DNA from: Tupaia tana
Taxonomy: Eukaryota > Chordata > Mammalia > Scandentia > Tupaiidae
Assembly (NCBI GenBank): GCA_026018925.1
Contig: JAKSZU010000016.1
Coordinates: 9,248,940 to 9,312,939, forward strand
Reading direction: 5' to 3'
DNA: 64,000 nt
The number at the start of each line of letters is the position of its first letter. Within the stretch, counting starts at the first letter, position 1. Positions 11,636-22,493 of this stretch are shown here, one piece after another. The notes below the pieces were generated by a model. The model was not told where the DNA came from and did not search any database. It saw only the letters and a list, made by a program, of their open reading frames with translations. Both the position numbers and the translations under genes were made by a program.

Positions 11636-12026
11636 TTCCACATGAAGTGCTATCGAATCAGCCAGGGCTCTTGGTAGCCAGTAACAAAGCTGGCTCTGGC
11701 TCTTTGAAGCAAAAAAAGGCTTAAGGAGATATTTGGTGGGGGCCTAGAGGAGCCTCTCAGAATCAGTTGAAAACTTAAGGACAGATGTGAGAACAGTAAG
11801 AACCAAGAAGGACCTCCCAAGGAGGAACTGAAGGGCCATTCTAGAAGTCAAAGTCTTTGACTTCTAGAATCATCCCTCAGAGGAGATGGCCACACCACAA
11901 TCTCTCCAGCTAGAGGCTGAGATGGGAGGATCATAACATGGCAAAAACCCATTCTTCTACATTTCAGTGACCAAAGACACACACATTCATAATCTGAGAG
12001 TATTATCTGTAAGACTTAACATTTCT
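11636..12026. other. Mostly unique, with a small 7SL-like fragment
   Basis: Unique sequence. The stretch 11910-11955 (GAGGCTGAGATGGGAGGATC... GGCAAAAACCCATTC) matches the end of the 7SL-like composite at 13045-13090. It is either a second, strongly truncated copy or a shared transduced piece. Confidence 0.5.
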
Positions 12027-12293
12027 TTTCTTTTTTCTTGTTTTTTTTTTTTTTTTTTTTTTTTTAGAGGTTTTTGCTATAGGGCACGTGCACTCACCAG
12101 AAAGAGAGAGACAGAAAGCAAGAAATCATCCCTCAGAGGGGATGGCCACACCGCAATCCCTTCTCCTCCATTCTCCTCCTGGGTTCTTGGGCACGCATGC
12201 ACATGCGCCTAGAATGAGTTTAAGACACTGGGTCTAGAACTCGACCTGTAGTCGACTGCATGAGAGGCCAGCGACGTAGCCATCTGCTGATCG
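12027..12293 (-). mobile_element. Family A SINE, middle
   Basis: A T25 tract precedes AGAGGTTTTTGCTATAGGGC and the body. The head is decayed (CATCTGCTGATCGC). A weak target duplication, about ACATTTC, is seen. Confidence 0.9.
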
Positions 12294-12807
12294 CAGACAT
12301 ACCATTTCTAAAAATGAAAAAAAAAGAAAAAAAAAAACAGACAAAAGCACTGCCAAACTATGAAACGATGTTTTCCTCTTGTAGAATTTTTATTGTGCGA
12401 GTATTGAAGGAGCTGTCTTAGTGTTCTTTAGACAGGAGCTTATAATATATCACTTTCATATGCAAATAAAAAGGAGAGCATAAGAGAAATAAGTAGCACA
12501 CATCTTCACATTTAGCTCTGACCCTTCCAAATTGCCATTGGATGCTGAGTTGCTGATCATTGTGTTTTCTTCTGTAAGCTATCCTCTGTACCATCAAGAG
12601 TTTTCTTGATACTGCATTTCTTAAAAGGACCCATTAAAGATCTAAAAGCCATCAGTGCTGAGCTCCTAAGCTAGCTCAGCCATTACTTGGTTTGTCTTTT
12701 TCAGCTTCTGCTTTAGAAGTTGTTAAACCCCGCTAATTCGCTACTTTCCTCTCTCCTCCCTCCCCCGCCAAACAGTTCAGCCCTGGGAGTTAGAAGTGAG
12801 TGCCATG
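12294..12807. other. Unique AT-rich sequence
   Basis: Nothing recognisable as a gene or repeat. Confidence 0.4.
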
Positions 12808-13090
12808 AGACCCAGCTGTGGTGGTACACATGACTGAGATGGCTGGCTCTGTAGGCTGGGACCACGTGGGAGCCCCGGGTTTTATTCCCATCCCCTCACC
12901 CCCCGAAGACCAAGCGTAGTGGCATGTGCCTGTATTCCCAGCAACTTGGGAGGCTAAGACTGAAGGACTGTGAGCTTGAGGCTGGCCTGCACACCACAGC
13001 GAGAAGCTAACAAGAGCTGGGTGTGGTGGTGCACACCTGTAACCCCAGCTGGAGGCTGAGACGGGAGGATCACGACATGGCAAAAACCCA
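12808..13090 (+). mobile_element. Composite tRNA-like/7SL-like SINE
   Basis: Three modules are readable. First, a tRNA-like unit at 12820-12890 (GCTGGGACCACGTGGGAGCC, then GGTTTTATTCCC). Second, a 7SL/Alu-like unit at 12911-13002 (GTAGTGGCATGTGCCTGTAT, CCCAGCAACTTGGGAGGCTA). Third, a truncated 7SL-like unit at 13014-13080 (GGGTGTGGTGGTGCACACCT, GAGGCTGAGACGGGAGGATC). 7SL-derived SINEs are known from Euarchontoglires. The exact family is not recognised. Confidence 0.72.
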
Positions 13091-13338
13091 TTTTTTTTTC
13101 TCTATAGGGTGCATGCGCTATGCCAGAGAGACAGAGACAGAAAGATAGAAGGAAAGTGAGAAATCACCTCATGGGGGATGGCCACGCTGCAACCCCTTCT
13201 CCTCCACTCTCCTCTTGAGATTTTGAACACGTACACACATGCCCAGTGTGACTTTCAAGCACTGAGTCTTGGACCAAACTGTGGGAGTTGACCATGTGAA
13301 ATCCAGCTGCCTTAACCTCCATGACACCTCCAACAGCT
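13091..13338 (-). mobile_element. Family A SINE, old/middle
   Basis: T-tract, TCTATAGGGTGCATGCGC, the body, and an eroded head with CCTTAACCTCCATGACACC. It abuts the 7SL-like composite directly, so the composite's own tail has been lost or used as the target. Confidence 0.82.
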
Positions 13339-13349
13339 ATCTTTGTTTT

Positions 13350-13478
13350 AAAGAAGAAGAAGAAGAAGAAGAAGGAGGAGGAGGAGGAGGAGGAGCAGGA
13401 GGAGGAGGAGGAGGAGGAGAAGGGGAATAGGAGGAGAAGGAGAAGAAGAAGAAGGAGAAGAAGAAGGAGAAGAAGAAG
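13350..13478. repeat. GAA/GAG polypurine tract
   Basis: About 129 bp of almost pure purine made of GAA, GGA and GAG triplets, with only two pyrimidine interruptions. The Lys/Glu/Arg-rich frame on plus and the Leu/Ser-rich frame on minus are composition products. Confidence 0.96.
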
Positions 13479-13671
13479 CAAAGAGTGCTTCATAATTACC
13501 TCTGGGACTTTTCCAGGCTACAGATACCATCTTACAGACTTTGATGCTGGCATTGTTCAGCTTGGTCAATGCCTGCCGGGTCACTACCGACGCCTAGCTA
13601 ACAGTGATTATAAAACACTGAGTGATAGATGGATACATACTTTCAGAAGCATTGAAATGGTTCTACAAGAC

Positions 13672-13937
13672 TTTTTTTTTTTTTTTTTGGAGAGGTTTTT
13701 GCTATAGGGCGTGTGCGCTTGCCAGACAGACAGAGACGGAGAGATAGAAAGCGAGAAATCACCCCCCAGAGGGGATGGCCACGCCACAATCCCTTCTCCT
13801 CCGTTCTCTCCTCTCGGGATCTTGGGCACGCATGCACACGCGCCCGGCGTGAATTTAAGCCACCGGGTCCGGGACGCGAACCACGGTCAACTACATGGGA
13901 GTCCAGCGACATAGCCATTACGCTGACTGCTGGTTCC
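13672..13937 (-). mobile_element. Family A SINE, young (GGTTCCC subtype)
   Basis: T-tract, GGAGAGGTTTTTGCTATAGGG, full CpG-rich body, a GACGCGAACC-type B box on the complement, and a head ending GCTGGTTCCC. A 13-bp target duplication (CTACAAGACTTTT) lies at 13663-13675 and 13938-13950. Confidence 0.94.
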
Positions 13938-14127
13938 CTACAAGACTTTTTAGAATCAATTAAATACAAGATGTGAAGGAGTTCTTTAGACTTAGAAATA
14001 CTCCCTAATGAGGTGCGTTTTTATCATGTCTTGTCCAGTTACTGTCACACGACGAGGGCAGCAGTACACGTGACTTAACTGGTGCCATTTTGGCCTGGCC
14101 ATGTTGATATGTTTATTTTGACATATG
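13938..14127. other. Unique sequence
   Basis: Short unique interval. Nothing is recognised. Confidence 0.4.
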
Positions 14128-14431
14128 CTATGATTTGAATGTGACTCTCATGTTGAGGTTTGCTCCCCAATATAAGAGTGCTGAAAGGTGGTGAGAACTT
14201 CAAGAGGTATTTGAGTCCTGGGGAATCTCCTTCATGAGGGATTTAATTCTCTCTTGAAGAACTGAGCGAGTTCTCTGTCGTGTAGGACTGGATTAGTCAC
14301 CAGGAAAGCAGGCTGTTATAAAGCGGGGTGGTCCCACTCACCTTTGCGTGAGCCCACTCCCTGCTTGTACGTGTGCCATGTGATACCACGTTATGGTGCC
14401 CACAGGCCCTTGTCATATGTGGCTGTCCAGT

Positions 14432-14694
14432 TTATTTACTTGTTTTTAATTAATTTTATTTTATTTGTTTAGTTCAGTTTAGTTTTTGCTATAGGGCGTG
14501 TGCACTTTCTAGAGTGAGACAGAAAGAGAGGGAAAGTGAGGGCTCATCTCACCAAGGGCGAGGGCCATGGCATAATCCTTTCTCTTCCATTGTCCTCTCA
14601 GGATCTGGGGAACAGGTGCACACATGTCCTGTGTGTTTTCAAGCTGCCAGGTAGGTTCCAGCTGCCCGAACCTCCATGCTGCCTGCTGGCCCAT
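14432..14694 (-). mobile_element. Family A SINE, old, inside the MaLR LTR
   Basis: TTTTTGCTATAGGGCGTG, an eroded body, and a head ending CTGCCTGCTGGCCC. A partial target duplication (GTCCAGTTT / GTCCAATTT) places the insertion within the LTR. Confidence 0.82.
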
Positions 14695-14743
14695 GATGGT
14701 CCAATTTGGAACTTACAAGCCTTCAGAACAGTTAGCAAAATAA

Positions 14744-14780
14744 ACACACACACACACACACACGCACACGCACACGCACA
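14744..14780. repeat. (CA)n microsatellite
   Basis: A CA run with CG interruptions, grown next to the AATAAAC poly(A) signal of the LTR. Confidence 0.95.
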
Positions 14781-14855
14781 TGTATGAATATATAAACATA
14801 AATTACCCATTCTCGGGTATTCTCTTATAGCAACGGAAATGAGACTAAGGCAACG

Positions 14856-16146
14856 TTCATACTTACTTCATAGCCCTAGTCAGCTTTGTATATTACCAGG
14901 ACCACAGCCAGTGGACACTCCTCCCATCTCCATCCATCATTCATCCTATTCTGAGCATAACCTGTCCTTCACCCCACGCCTCCCCTCGGCTTGAGCTTCC
15001 TTCTAAGGAAAGGTGGAGAGCAGCTGAGGAGGGGGTGAGCTTGTCCTGGTTTGAAAAGCTGACATCAGTGGGCAGGTGGGCCCCCTGAGAAAACCATGGT
15101 TTGACTCTACAAGGTGAAGCTCAGGGTTAGGGGGAGTATGAAAGCCAGAAACCACACAGGGCCCCAGCACATGTGAGGAGTCCAGAGAGTCAGGCAAGGT
15201 AAGGCACCGGGAGCTCTAATGATCTGAGCACAATGCATCAGTAAGTGTTGATGGAAAACTTCATCTCTTCTCTCCGCCAAAGAAGCTAAGTAGGGCACAG
15301 GCTAGCCCAGGTCTAAAGAGCTGCCCCAGAGGTGAGCTATAGCTGGATGAGGGGAAGAGGACCAGGCCAGAAATGGAGGCCCCTTCATCCCAGGGCACAC
15401 GTGGGATTAACACAGGATCAACAACACTTTGAGATCGTGGGACCATGCCGAGTTCTTTCAGAAGAATTCCTAATCATTTTCCATGGTCACTCTCTGGAGT
15501 CACTCTGACTATCCTCCGCGGGATAGCCTAATTCCAGATGTAGAAACACCCCTGGCTGTATTTTCATCTCATGTTGTTGAACCCAATGAAAGATTATGAC
15601 AACTTGAAACAAAAATGAAGCTTTCTTTAAGGCATGGCCACCCCACCTCCACCCGCACAGCTGGAGTTTCCTGCTAACACGATCCTTGAGTATCTGGAGG
15701 TCCTGGCCAACTGACAAAACAATTTGCTCATGACGGTGGCTTAGTGACAGAGAGGAAATCTCATATGGACTGCTGGGGCAGCAAAACCGGTCCAAAGAAC
15801 ACAGCTTTGTGTTACTGTAGCCACAGGGAGTAACTGGGCGAGGGGTCCTTCTATTCACTTGTCAATGTTCCAAAGATGACAAGCTCTACAGGAAGTCCTG
15901 GGAGATACATATACATATCTCCCCACTGCTGCGCCTCTTCCATCCTAATCAAGTCCCGCATCACCAATGAGCTTATCCACAATGGGGGAAAAAAAAAGAC
16001 AAACAAAACCCAGGTTGCAAAACCCTGCACACAAGCGCTTTTGACAGCCTCCCCCAGTGCGCTCCAGGAGGGAGGAAGACCGGAAATGTCCCTGCAGCAG
16101 CAGCGGGGCAGGACGCTAGCAGGAAGCGACATGTTTAAGGGATTGT
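14856..16146. other. Unique sequence
   Basis: About 1.3 kb with no recognised repeat. A minus frame at 15487-15858 and another at 15851-16132 are open, but they have unremarkable composition and no splice support. Confidence 0.4.
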
Positions 16147-16498
16147 TTTATTTTCAGAGCTCAGTTTAGCTCATTTTGGTTGTCCTTTTTGGTCTGATCA
16201 AAAAGCAAGGTTTTTCATCTGTAAGCCAATCTCTTTTAGAAGTTGAAGATAAAGGACGTGGTGGAACAATGCTGCCTAATGAAATATTTTCGAATCTCCT
16301 GTGAAATAAACTCAATTCATAAGCAGAAATCATCCAGGGCACATGTACTTCACACCAGGCCAGCATAGCTTCCATGGTTTTATGGGTAATTTCCTTGATG
16401 GTATGCCTTCTTCCTGATGGGCCAATTGCTCCCTTGAATACATTACGTGACATCGAATCATCTTTGTGGACTGTATTGAGGAATTTCCTCCTGCTGGC
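16147..16498 (-). other. Candidate terminal coding exon (unrecognised)
   Basis: On the minus strand an open frame of about 111 codons runs from an AG dinucleotide after a T-rich tract (exon would start at 16498) to TAA at 16166-16168. AATAAA lies only 14 nt downstream (16147-16152). The peptide is hydrophilic and mixed, with a basic C-terminus ending KRTTKMS. It looks protein-like, but I recognise no family. The plus strand carries a perfect donor-like AAG|GTGAGT at 16505-16513, which argues for the opposite reading. This could be an exon, a retro-pseudogene or chance. Confidence 0.25.
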
Positions 16499-16797
16499 CT
16501 TGAAAAGGTGAGTCACCGTATGTGGCAGGGGACAGCAAGCAGCTTCCAGGTGTTCAGAGGGGCCCGCCAGCTGGCAGCCAGTGAGAAAATAAGAACCTCT
16601 GTCCTATAATCTCAAAAAATGGAGTTGCACGTAAACGTGGAACAGGACGCAGCAATGCAGAAAGGAATGCAGCCTGCGTGCGCCTTGACGGTACAATTGT
16701 TCTCCATCATGAACGCAGCCCTGCGCCATCTTCTCCACACCTGCATTTCGAAGGGCTTTTTATACAAAGTAGATTTTGGTGATAAACACTGCACCAA
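16499..16797. other. Unique sequence
   Basis: No repeat or gene is recognised. Confidence 0.4.
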
Positions 16798-17048
16798 TTT
16801 TTTTATTTTTTGAGAAGTTTTTCACTATAGGGCATGTGTGCTCCCCAGAAAAACAGAGAGACAGAAAGCGAGAAATCACTCCCTGGGGGCATGACCACGC
16901 CACAATCCCTTCTCCATTCTCCTCTCAGGATCTTGGGCACGCACGCACACGTGCTCAGTGTGAGTTTAAGTCACCAGGTCCGGGACTCAAACCGCGGTCG
17001 ACTACATGGGAATCCAGCGACATAGCCATTACGTTAACTGCTGGTCCC
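16798..17048 (-). mobile_element. Family A SINE, young
   Basis: T-tract, GAGAAGTTTTTCACTATAGGG, body, and a head ending GTTAACTGCTGGTCCC. A target duplication (CACTGCACCAATTT) is on both sides (16786-16799 and about 17051-17064). Confidence 0.93.
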
Positions 17049-17063
17049 AGCACTGCACCAATT

Positions 17064-17268
17064 TAAATTCCTCTAACCAGCCACATTGGAGAACATCCCC
17101 CACCCCTTTCTAGCATGTCTTGATGTGAGCATGCCTAATCACTACTGACGCTAGAACTTTTCTGACATTTCCTGGCTACCTGGTTTTCCTCTTCTGCAAA
17201 AAGCTTTTTTATACCCTTAGCTCAATTTTCTATTGGGTTACTATCTTTTTAAAAAATTGATTTACGTC
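17064..17268. other. Unique sequence
   Basis: Short unique interval between two SINEs. Nothing is recognised. Confidence 0.4.
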
Positions 17269-17595
17269 GGGACCAGCAGTTGGCATAACGGCTATGTCGC
17301 TGGACTCCCATGTAGTTGACCACAGTTTGAGTACCGGACTCGGTGGCTTAAACTCACACCGGGTGCGTGTGTGTGTGTGTGTGCCCAAGATCCCGAGAGG
17401 AGAATGGAGGAGAAGGGATTGCGGTGTGGCCATACCCCCTGGAGGGTGATTTCTCGCTTTCTGTCTCTCTGTCTCTCTCTGCCTTTCTGGCGAGTGCACG
17501 TGCCCTATAGCAAAAAAAAAAAAACAAAAACAAAAAACAAAAACAAAACAAAACAAAAAAACTCTCCAAGGGAAAAAAAAAAACAAAAAAAAGAC
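17269..17595 (+). mobile_element. Family A SINE, young, with unusually long A/AAC tail
   Basis: Full head (GGGACCAGCAGTTGGC), body and CTATAGC. The tail is about 80 bp of A-runs broken by C and one CTCTCCAAGGG relic, as if the tail had grown by slippage. The target duplication AAAATTGATTTA(C/T)G flanks it. Confidence 0.92.
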
Positions 17596-17609
17596 AAAAT
17601 TGATTTATG

Positions 17610-18030
17610 GAAATTAGTCTATAAATTCTGAATACTAATCCTTTTTCACAGTATTTGCATGTCAGCATCCATAGCTCATTTTTTTATAAAACTTGTTTAT
17701 GATTGTTTTTGGTCATACAGAAGCTTTTACTTGTCAATGTATAGTTACATTTATTCATTTTATATGTTTTGGTTTGGGCTATTTTTAAAGACCTTCCTCC
17801 CCCAAGACTATACAAAAACATTCTTGTATCTCCTTATGATGTTTTACTTGCTTTGTTCTTATCGCTCCACTTTTATCCCACCTGGAGTTGATGTGAGTTA
17901 TCCACTCCCCCCTGACCCCAGTCTGGAGGCCGCTCTCACTGTTCCCCTAACACTGCTCTGAGCAGGGTCCGCAGAGAGTCAGCATTATGGAATGGAATGC
18001 GATTCTGCGGCTTCGATCTGCCTCACTTCT
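17610..18030. other. AT-rich unique sequence
   Basis: T-rich sequence coding for hydrophobic frames by composition. No gene is recognised. Confidence 0.4.
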
Positions 18031-18306
18031 TTTTTTATTTATTTATTTTTTTGGAGAGGTTTTTGCTTTTTAGGGCACATGCGCTCGCCAGACAGACAGA
18101 GAGAGACAGAGAGACAGAAAGCAAGAAATCACCCCCCAGGGGGGATGGTCACGCCGCAATCCCTTCTCCTCCATTCTCCTCTCGGGATCTTGGGCACGCA
18201 CGTACACGCACCCGGCGTGAGTTTTAAGCCACCGGGTCCAGGACGAGAACCGCGGTCGACTATGTGGGAGTCCAGCGACATAGCCATTATGCTAACTGCT
18301 GGTTCC
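18031..18306 (-). mobile_element. Family A SINE, young (GGTTCCC subtype)
   Basis: Poly(T)/ATTT tail, GGAGAGGTTTTTGC, full body, and a head ending CTGCTGGTTCCC. The target duplication TGCCTCACTTCT lies at 18019-18030 and 18308-18319. Confidence 0.94.
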
Positions 18307-18363
18307 CTGCCTCACTTCTCAGCAGCGTTTGTCAGAGCTGAGCACACCTGCTTCCATTTTTAA

Positions 18364-18541
18364 TTTTTTTAAATTTTATTTTATTTCTTTCATGAGAGAG
18401 AGATAGGTCCCCCCGTAGGGTCTCAGCACTCTGAGATCCTCCCGCAGAGTCCGGCCAGCCAGGGCCCTAAACGCAGGTACACACACACCGGCCTTGTGTT
18501 AGGTCAACCGGAATCCGAACTCCAACTGGCCGTGGAGCCCC
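18364..18541 (-). mobile_element. Probable family B SINE
   Basis: T/ATTT-rich tail, TTTCATGAGAGAGAGATAGG, GAGATCCTCCCGCAG, GGCCAGCCAGGGCC and a GGTACAC motif, in the same order as the better-preserved family B copy at 24763-25015 read in reverse. The head is eroded. Confidence 0.5.
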
Positions 18542-18879
18542 AGAGTCGAGCATGCTCACTGTAGCCTCTGCCACTCCATCTGGGTCACACGTGTCTAAAC
18601 GACACTTCCCTCACATGGCCGCTGGGACATCCTACTGTCCTAGCTGTCTTGGGCTCCTTCCTTGGGTGACCTTCCTCTTCCCCAGCGCTTAATGTTGGTG
18701 TTCCCTAAGTTTGTCTGTGAGCCCCTTCTCGCCTGCTGCCGTGGGGACCCAAGCTTCATTTAATCCCCACAATGATTCTTCGTCACAGGTCTGGCCTCCA
18801 TAGCTTTCCTGATCTACAGTTTTGTGTACTCCAATAACCGTCTACCGTGGCTCTCTGGGTACCTCACAGCCACCCCAGC
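18542..18879. other. Unique sequence
   Basis: Nothing is recognised between the SINE and the L2. Confidence 0.35.
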
Positions 18880-19330
18880 TAGAAGGTTCTAGACCAAACC
18901 TTTGATTCTCATCTCCTGTTCCAAGCCTGTTTCCCCTTCAGGCTTCGTCACTGTCTGCCCCTTCGGCTCAGACCAGACCCCTAGGAGTCATCCTTGAGGT
19001 TTTCCTTTCTGCTACCCTGTATGCCATCCAGCAGGAAGACCGCTCCCCCTGCCCCGTCCCGGCCACCGTTAGCCCTGCCTCCACCTCAGCAGCAGCGCCC
19101 TGCTCCCATCCTCTGGCCACACAGCTGCAGTCTTCTTTTTAAAAGTGGATCACTGTAGCCTGCCTTAAACTCGTCAGTGGTGTCTCATTGTGCTTAGAAC
19201 ATTCCAACCTTCTCCCCAGACCTATATACCTTGGAGCTTGGGTCTCCATCCCCACCTAAGTCACATCCACCTTACTCCCAGATCTTCCGATCTCCCCTCA
19301 GGTCCTAGAACCAACTTAGACCTTCACCAC
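18880..19330 (+). mobile_element. L2 LINE fragment
   Basis: Diverged, but the order of words matches the 3' part of mammalian L2: GGATCACTGTAGCCTGCCTT, CGTCAGTGGTGTCTCATTG, TGGAGCTTGGGTCTCCATCC, then ACTCCCAGATCTTCC. It is non-coding. Confidence 0.6.
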
Positions 19331-19344
19331 TTAGGGGCTATCTG

Positions 19345-19474
19345 AGGGGTCTTGAAAAAATTCATTTAAAATGCGTATTATTGGGTCAGCGTATGGTGTG
19401 GAGGTTAAGGTGTTGGATTCCAATGACTAGCTGTGCTGTTTGAGTCCTGGACCTGGCAGCTTGAAAACCACACC

Positions 19475-19508
<34 letters not shown>

Positions 19509-19740
19509 ACAAATTCACAAGAGGAAAATGGAGGAAAAGGGATTGTTGGCATGGTCATCCCTCTTGGGGGTGCTTTCTCACTCCCCTCCCCGTCTTTCTT
19601 GTCTCCCTCCGACAGGCGTAGGTGCCTTATAGCAAAAATAACATAGTATGAAAAAAAATCCATGAATTTAACATTTTTTGCACCAAAATAAACCCATACT
19701 TTAATTTCATTTTTCCACAAACTTATTGAAGTCCCTTCAT
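19345..19740 (-). mobile_element. Mariner-like MITE (MADE2/HSMAR2-type), split by a SINE
   Basis: Terminal inverted repeats are visible: GAGGGGTCTTGAAAAAATTC on the left, and CCACAAACTTATTGAAGTCCC on the right as its complement. The inner side of the right arm carries TTTTGCACCAAAATAAACCC, shared with the copy at 34932. A family A SINE (19384-19646) interrupts it. Confidence 0.72.
19384..19646 (+). mobile_element. Family A SINE, old, inside the MITE
   Basis: Head GGGTCAGCGTATGGTGTGG, B box GTTTGAGTCCTGG, body, and tail CTTATAGCAAAAATAAC. Its internal GT segment has expanded to about (GT)16 at 19477-19508. Confidence 0.88.
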
Positions 19741-19754
19741 ATTTTCTCCCTCGC

Positions 19755-19840
19755 TATAATCAGTTACCATAACGTTGGTGGCTTAAGACAACAGAAATCT
19801 ATTCTCTCACAGTTCTGGAGGCCAGAAATCCTAAATTAAG
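19755..19840 (+). mobile_element. Old interspersed repeat fragment
   Basis: The words CAGTTACCATAACGTTGG, GGCTTAAGACAACAGAAATC and TCTCACAGTTCTGGAGGCC are familiar from a common ancient mammalian repeat. I cannot name the family with certainty. Confidence 0.5.
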
Positions 19841-21278
19841 TATTTTCTAGATAAGAAGCTGAGTTTTAAAAAGGCCATGCAGCTTAAAGAACCACTGCCT
19901 ACAAACCAAAATATCCAGAAAGCACTTTTTTGTAACAACAAATTACTGTCATAAGAACAAAGATCAGAAGAAAATATTTATTGTACAGGGTCATTGGTGA
20001 AAAACCTGGACTATAACCAGATCCAAAAAGTGCTATTCCTGTTGGCCAGACCATGGGAAGCACGAATGCAATGCCTGTAGTTTTTTTTTTGCATTCATTT
20101 TTACATCAAAGAAGAATTTGAGATTTTAGGACAGGGCTGGTCAGTAAAGATGGCCTTGTAGAAGGAGAATTTCCCTGGACAGAGCTGGACATCCAGTTCT
20201 GTGTTTCACTCTGAGTTGCATCTGTTCCTGAGGCTTTCAAATTCACTGAAAAGGGGGATTAGAACTATTTATGACTCTGCGTATAAAACACCACAGGACT
20301 AGACCTTCCTCCTGGCCAAGTGCCGGCCACATTTGCACTTCAGTCTGGAGCGGCTCCTTTGAAAGGGCCTGGTTTTCCTCCCGGAGGCTTTGGGATCTGG
20401 ACAGACACACACTCTGGAGTTATCTCCTCTGAGCAGATAATTCAGGGATTTTCTTATCTTGGTAAACACAGTGATCGTAGGACATCCAGTCACCTCCCCG
20501 AAGGACTGGGAAGTCTCAAGGGGGAAAGGCAAGCTGTTACAGGCCTCCTGAGCAAACAGCACAGCCAGAGCCTCCTGGGAGGTTTGGGGTCACCGCAGCC
20601 ACCCCAAGCCCTACGCCTGCGGTGGTGTTAAACACAGAAGGCTTTCCAGAAGCCGTTTCCACTTTGCTTTGCAGCAGGAGGGCTGGAGTTGGGGACAGCT
20701 TTGTCACCGTGTTTCTTGGAGACGGCGATCCTGTGGTTTCTTCAGCACCAGCTCAGCCCACCACTTAGTGTTCTGGGGAAATGCGACTCCTACAGCCACC
20801 CCCCACTGAGGTCTCTGTCTCACGCCAGTCTTCCACACTGTTTTCGGAGCAGCCCACATTTTCATCTGCTTTTTCCATACAGCGTCTTCAGTCTCCCACC
20901 GCCTCCTGCCTGCTGCCTGGCTTTCTGCAGGGTGCCTGGCTAGAGACAACGGCGAATGCTTCACGCTCTCAGTGAGTCCAGTGGCTGGGACTCTCGGTCG
21001 GTCACTGTGAAACCTTTCCTTACTGCAGGGCTTGTCTGACCCCCGCAGAGGCCATTTTCTCTCTGAGCTTTCCAAGAGATTCAGACTCTCCCAAGAGTAG
21101 GTCGAGTGACAGAATTTCCCACACCTGTGCGATTAGCACACCTGTTTCTAGCAGTGCGTGGAACACAGTCCTCAGGAGAGTGGGAGATGGTGAAGGTACC
21201 ACTTGCCGGGTGTCCGCACGTGCCGAGGGCTGCACTGTAGCTTTCGCAGGCATTGCCATTGGTTTTGTCCTTGCTTTT
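19841..21278. other. Unique sequence
   Basis: About 1.4 kb with no recognised repeat. Open frames such as 20320-20631 (+) and 20704-21075 (-) overlap one another and lack support. Confidence 0.4.
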
Positions 21279-21480
21279 TCCTAAGTTTATTTATTTCTTC
21301 CATGATCAAGGGAGACAGGCAGAGAGACAGAGAGACAAAGAGACAGCACTCCCATCAGGATCTGGATGCTGTGATACACCTGCAGCCTAGGGTGCCCGAC
21401 CCTGGGTGCAGCGTGTGCCCAGCATACTCGGAGAGGTCTCCGGAACCTGGCCACATGGTCAGCCTCATAGAACATCATGT
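21279..21480 (-). mobile_element. Family B SINE
   Basis: Reverse orientation: TTTATTTATTTCTTCCATGA tail, GACAGAGAGACAAAG, CATCAGGATCTGGATGCTG, CTCGGAGAGGTCTCCGGAAC and CCACATGGTCAGCC. It matches the 31905 copy word for word in layout. Confidence 0.78.
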
Positions 21481-22102
21481 TTTGCTTCTGTGCTACCATC
21501 CAGTCCTGCAGGTATGGCCACAGACATCTGCAGGCTCCCTCCCACCCCTGGCCCCGACTGCTCGGCAAGGCGGGAGCCACCAGCCCTGCTCCTCACTCAC
21601 GGCCACAGCCAAGCCCAGACACTGGGAGCACCCAGACATGGAACCGTCCTACAAGGATATTTTTATGATGATCTTAGAACACCAGGCCATTGTCCTAAGC
21701 AAGCAGCAGTCTGCCGTGTGGTGCGAGGCGCTGGTGCACTCTGCCTGCTGCCAGTGAGGTCATGGCGGCTCCAACCATGAGATAAGGCCGGGTGGGGCCT
21801 CCAGGGATGCAGCACAAATGCCTCAGTCAGAAGATACTTTGTGTCATGAAAACCCCAGAAATTCATGGAACAAAGATCATTGATGACTGAAGGGGATGAA
21901 CAGGACCACCTGCAGATCCAAGAGAAATCCCAGAAAGGAACGAGGAAAGGCCAAAGCGGACAGGGCTCCAGGGACAGGAGCCTGTGCTCAGCCACAAAGG
22001 CAAGCTGCGGTGAATTTCTGGGTTTGGAGACAGAACTGATTAACTGTACTCTGGCTTTCTTTTTCTTTCTTTCTTTCCCCCCTCTCTCTCTTTTTCTTAA
22101 AT
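21481..22102. other. Unique sequence ending in a CT-rich run
   Basis: Unique. A pyrimidine tract of TTTC/CTCT repeats lies at about 22056-22098. A 184-codon plus frame at 21203-21757 starts inside the SINE and is not convincing. Confidence 0.4.
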
Positions 22103-22356
22103 AGTGTATTTACTTGCTTGTTTATTTTGCTATAGGGTGTATATGCTCACCAGAGGGGAAGAGAGAGAGAGACAGTGAGAGAGAGAAAGTGAGAAATCAC
22201 CTCCCAGGGGAGATGGCCACACCACAATCCCTTCTCTTCCTGGGATTTTGGGCACGCATGCACATATGCCTGGCATATTTTCCAAGCTGCTCGGGCTGGG
22301 ACTCAAACCTCACACCAAGCCATATAGGATCCAGCCTCCTTAACCACCACATCATT
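22103..22356 (-). mobile_element. Family A SINE, middle
   Basis: TTTTGCTATAGGGTGTATATG, a GA-expanded segment, the body, and a head with CCTTAACCACCACATCATT. The end is truncated compared with full copies. Confidence 0.87.
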
Positions 22357-22493
22357 TTAATAAGCTTTTAATCTTAGAATAAAAAAGTTTATCTTAGATT
22401 TGCTATCAATTTTCTGAAAAGTTGCAAAGATGATCTCATAGGCTTCTTTCCTGCTTACCCTATTGTCAGCACTTGTCAAATCAATGAGCTAAT

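Larger units (their letters stand above)
14128..14855 (+). mobile_element. MaLR-type solo LTR (THE1/MST-like), interrupted
   Basis: LTR landmarks: TATGATTTGAATGTGACTC, TCCCCAATATAAGAGTG, CTGTTATAAAGCGG, GTTAGCAAAATAAACAC and AAATTACCCATTCTCGGGTA, then TCTTATAGCAACGGAAATGA. An old family A SINE (about 14432-14694) and a CA microsatellite (14744-14780) sit inside it. Confidence 0.85.

Noticed and set aside
13164-13707. Lys/Glu-rich and poly-Leu/Ser frames
   Set aside because: Translation of the GAA/GAG purine tract and its complement.
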